DNA of 61,925 nt, taken from contig NZ_JAPMOU010000033.1 of NCBI RefSeq assembly GCF_028858535.1, positions 1 to 61,925 on the forward strand, in the 5' to 3' direction. The translations under genes were made by a program, and so were the position numbers. A model generated the notes under the pieces. It ran no database searches. It saw nothing but the letters and a program-made list of their open reading frames with translations, and was not told the DNA's origin. Source of the stretch: Spartinivicinus poritis (GTDB taxonomy: Bacteria; Pseudomonadota; Gammaproteobacteria; Pseudomonadales; Zooshikellaceae). This document shows, one piece after another, positions 61,749 to 61,925 of this stretch. Within the stretch, counting starts at the first letter, position 1. Every line of letters starts with the position of its first letter.

Positions 61749-61925
61749 AACTAATTAAGGGCGCCTCTAATAATTGTTTGCTGTCTCTGGCCTTGGCGAA
61801 GAGTATATAATGGTGAGCTTGCTAGTTAATGGTTTGTATTATTGGTTATCAATACTGTAGACACTTTTATGCAGCAATAGCCCCATAGTCGCTTAACTGC
61901 TCATACACTTGAGCGACTTTTTTAT

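Overview
The window reads as the chromosome of a marine-type gammaproteobacterium with low G+C (about 40 % by eye). The evidence is the ilvG-ilvM pair behind a leader-peptide attenuator, the alaS-lysC-csrA-tRNA order, a TyrR/PhhR-controlled phenylalanine/tyrosine pathway, a MARTX-style RtxB-RtxD-RtxE exporter, cytochrome b561 next to YceI, and several large secreted metallopeptidases. An Oceanospirillales relative (Zooshikella or Spartinivicinus type) is my best guess, but this is inference only. There are no phage genes, transposase genes or CRISPR arrays. Mobile-like DNA is limited to small non-coding repeats.

Layout. 1-3.1 kb: a periplasmic binding protein, small membrane, PilZ and PAAR proteins, and a YdcH-like protein. 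3.4-5.6 kb: ilv leader peptide, attenuator, ilvG and ilvM. 5.8-7.0 kb: a REC-REC-GGDEF diguanylate cyclase. 7.2-10.2 kb: a four-gene cassette of nucleotidyltransferase, HprK-related kinase, PqqD-like protein and a Tat-signal protein, which is the least understood system here. 10.4-19.6 kb: a sulfurtransferase, a bacterial cereblon (CULT) protein, two more binding proteins, a LasT-type RNA methyltransferase, an M14 carboxypeptidase, cytochrome b561 and YceI. 19.7-23.0 kb: a betaine-type ABC importer with fused permease and binding protein, plus a PhyH-family dioxygenase. 23.3-32.2 kb: a secreted metzincin with a long DPKP linker, then rtxE, rtxD and rtxB. 32.7-34.0 kb: a probable molybdenum-cofactor riboswitch and moaC-moaD-moaE. 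34.2-41.1 kb: an orphan PIN protein and two large secreted metallopeptidases that share an N-terminal module. 41.2-48.9 kb: a nearly complete Phe/Tyr degradation locus (phhA, phhB, hppD, hmgA, fahA, maiA, PhhR-like regulator). 49-55.3 kb: a Tim44-like protein, an aldehyde dehydrogenase, a MITE-like element, a GGDEF-EAL protein and three tRNAs. 55.3-61.7 kb: csrA, lysC, alaS and a HATPase-REC-PP2C regulator.

How the genes work together. The aromatic locus converts phenylalanine to tyrosine (PhhA, with PhhB recycling the pterin). Once tyrosine is transaminated by an enzyme not in the window, HppD, HmgA, MaiA and FahA take it to fumarate and acetoacetate. Two TyrR-box-like sites, upstream of phhA and of hppD, fit control by the adjacent PhhR-like protein. 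The ilv leader carries a Leu/Val/Ile-codon run and mutually exclusive pairings with a terminator, so acetolactate synthase II should be attenuated by charged branched-chain tRNAs. The HprK-related cassette looks like a kinase-based peptide or protein modification system whose substrate could be the adjacent Tat-signal protein. The rtxBDE operon has the unusual two-ATPase layout of MARTX exporters, but no toxin gene is present.
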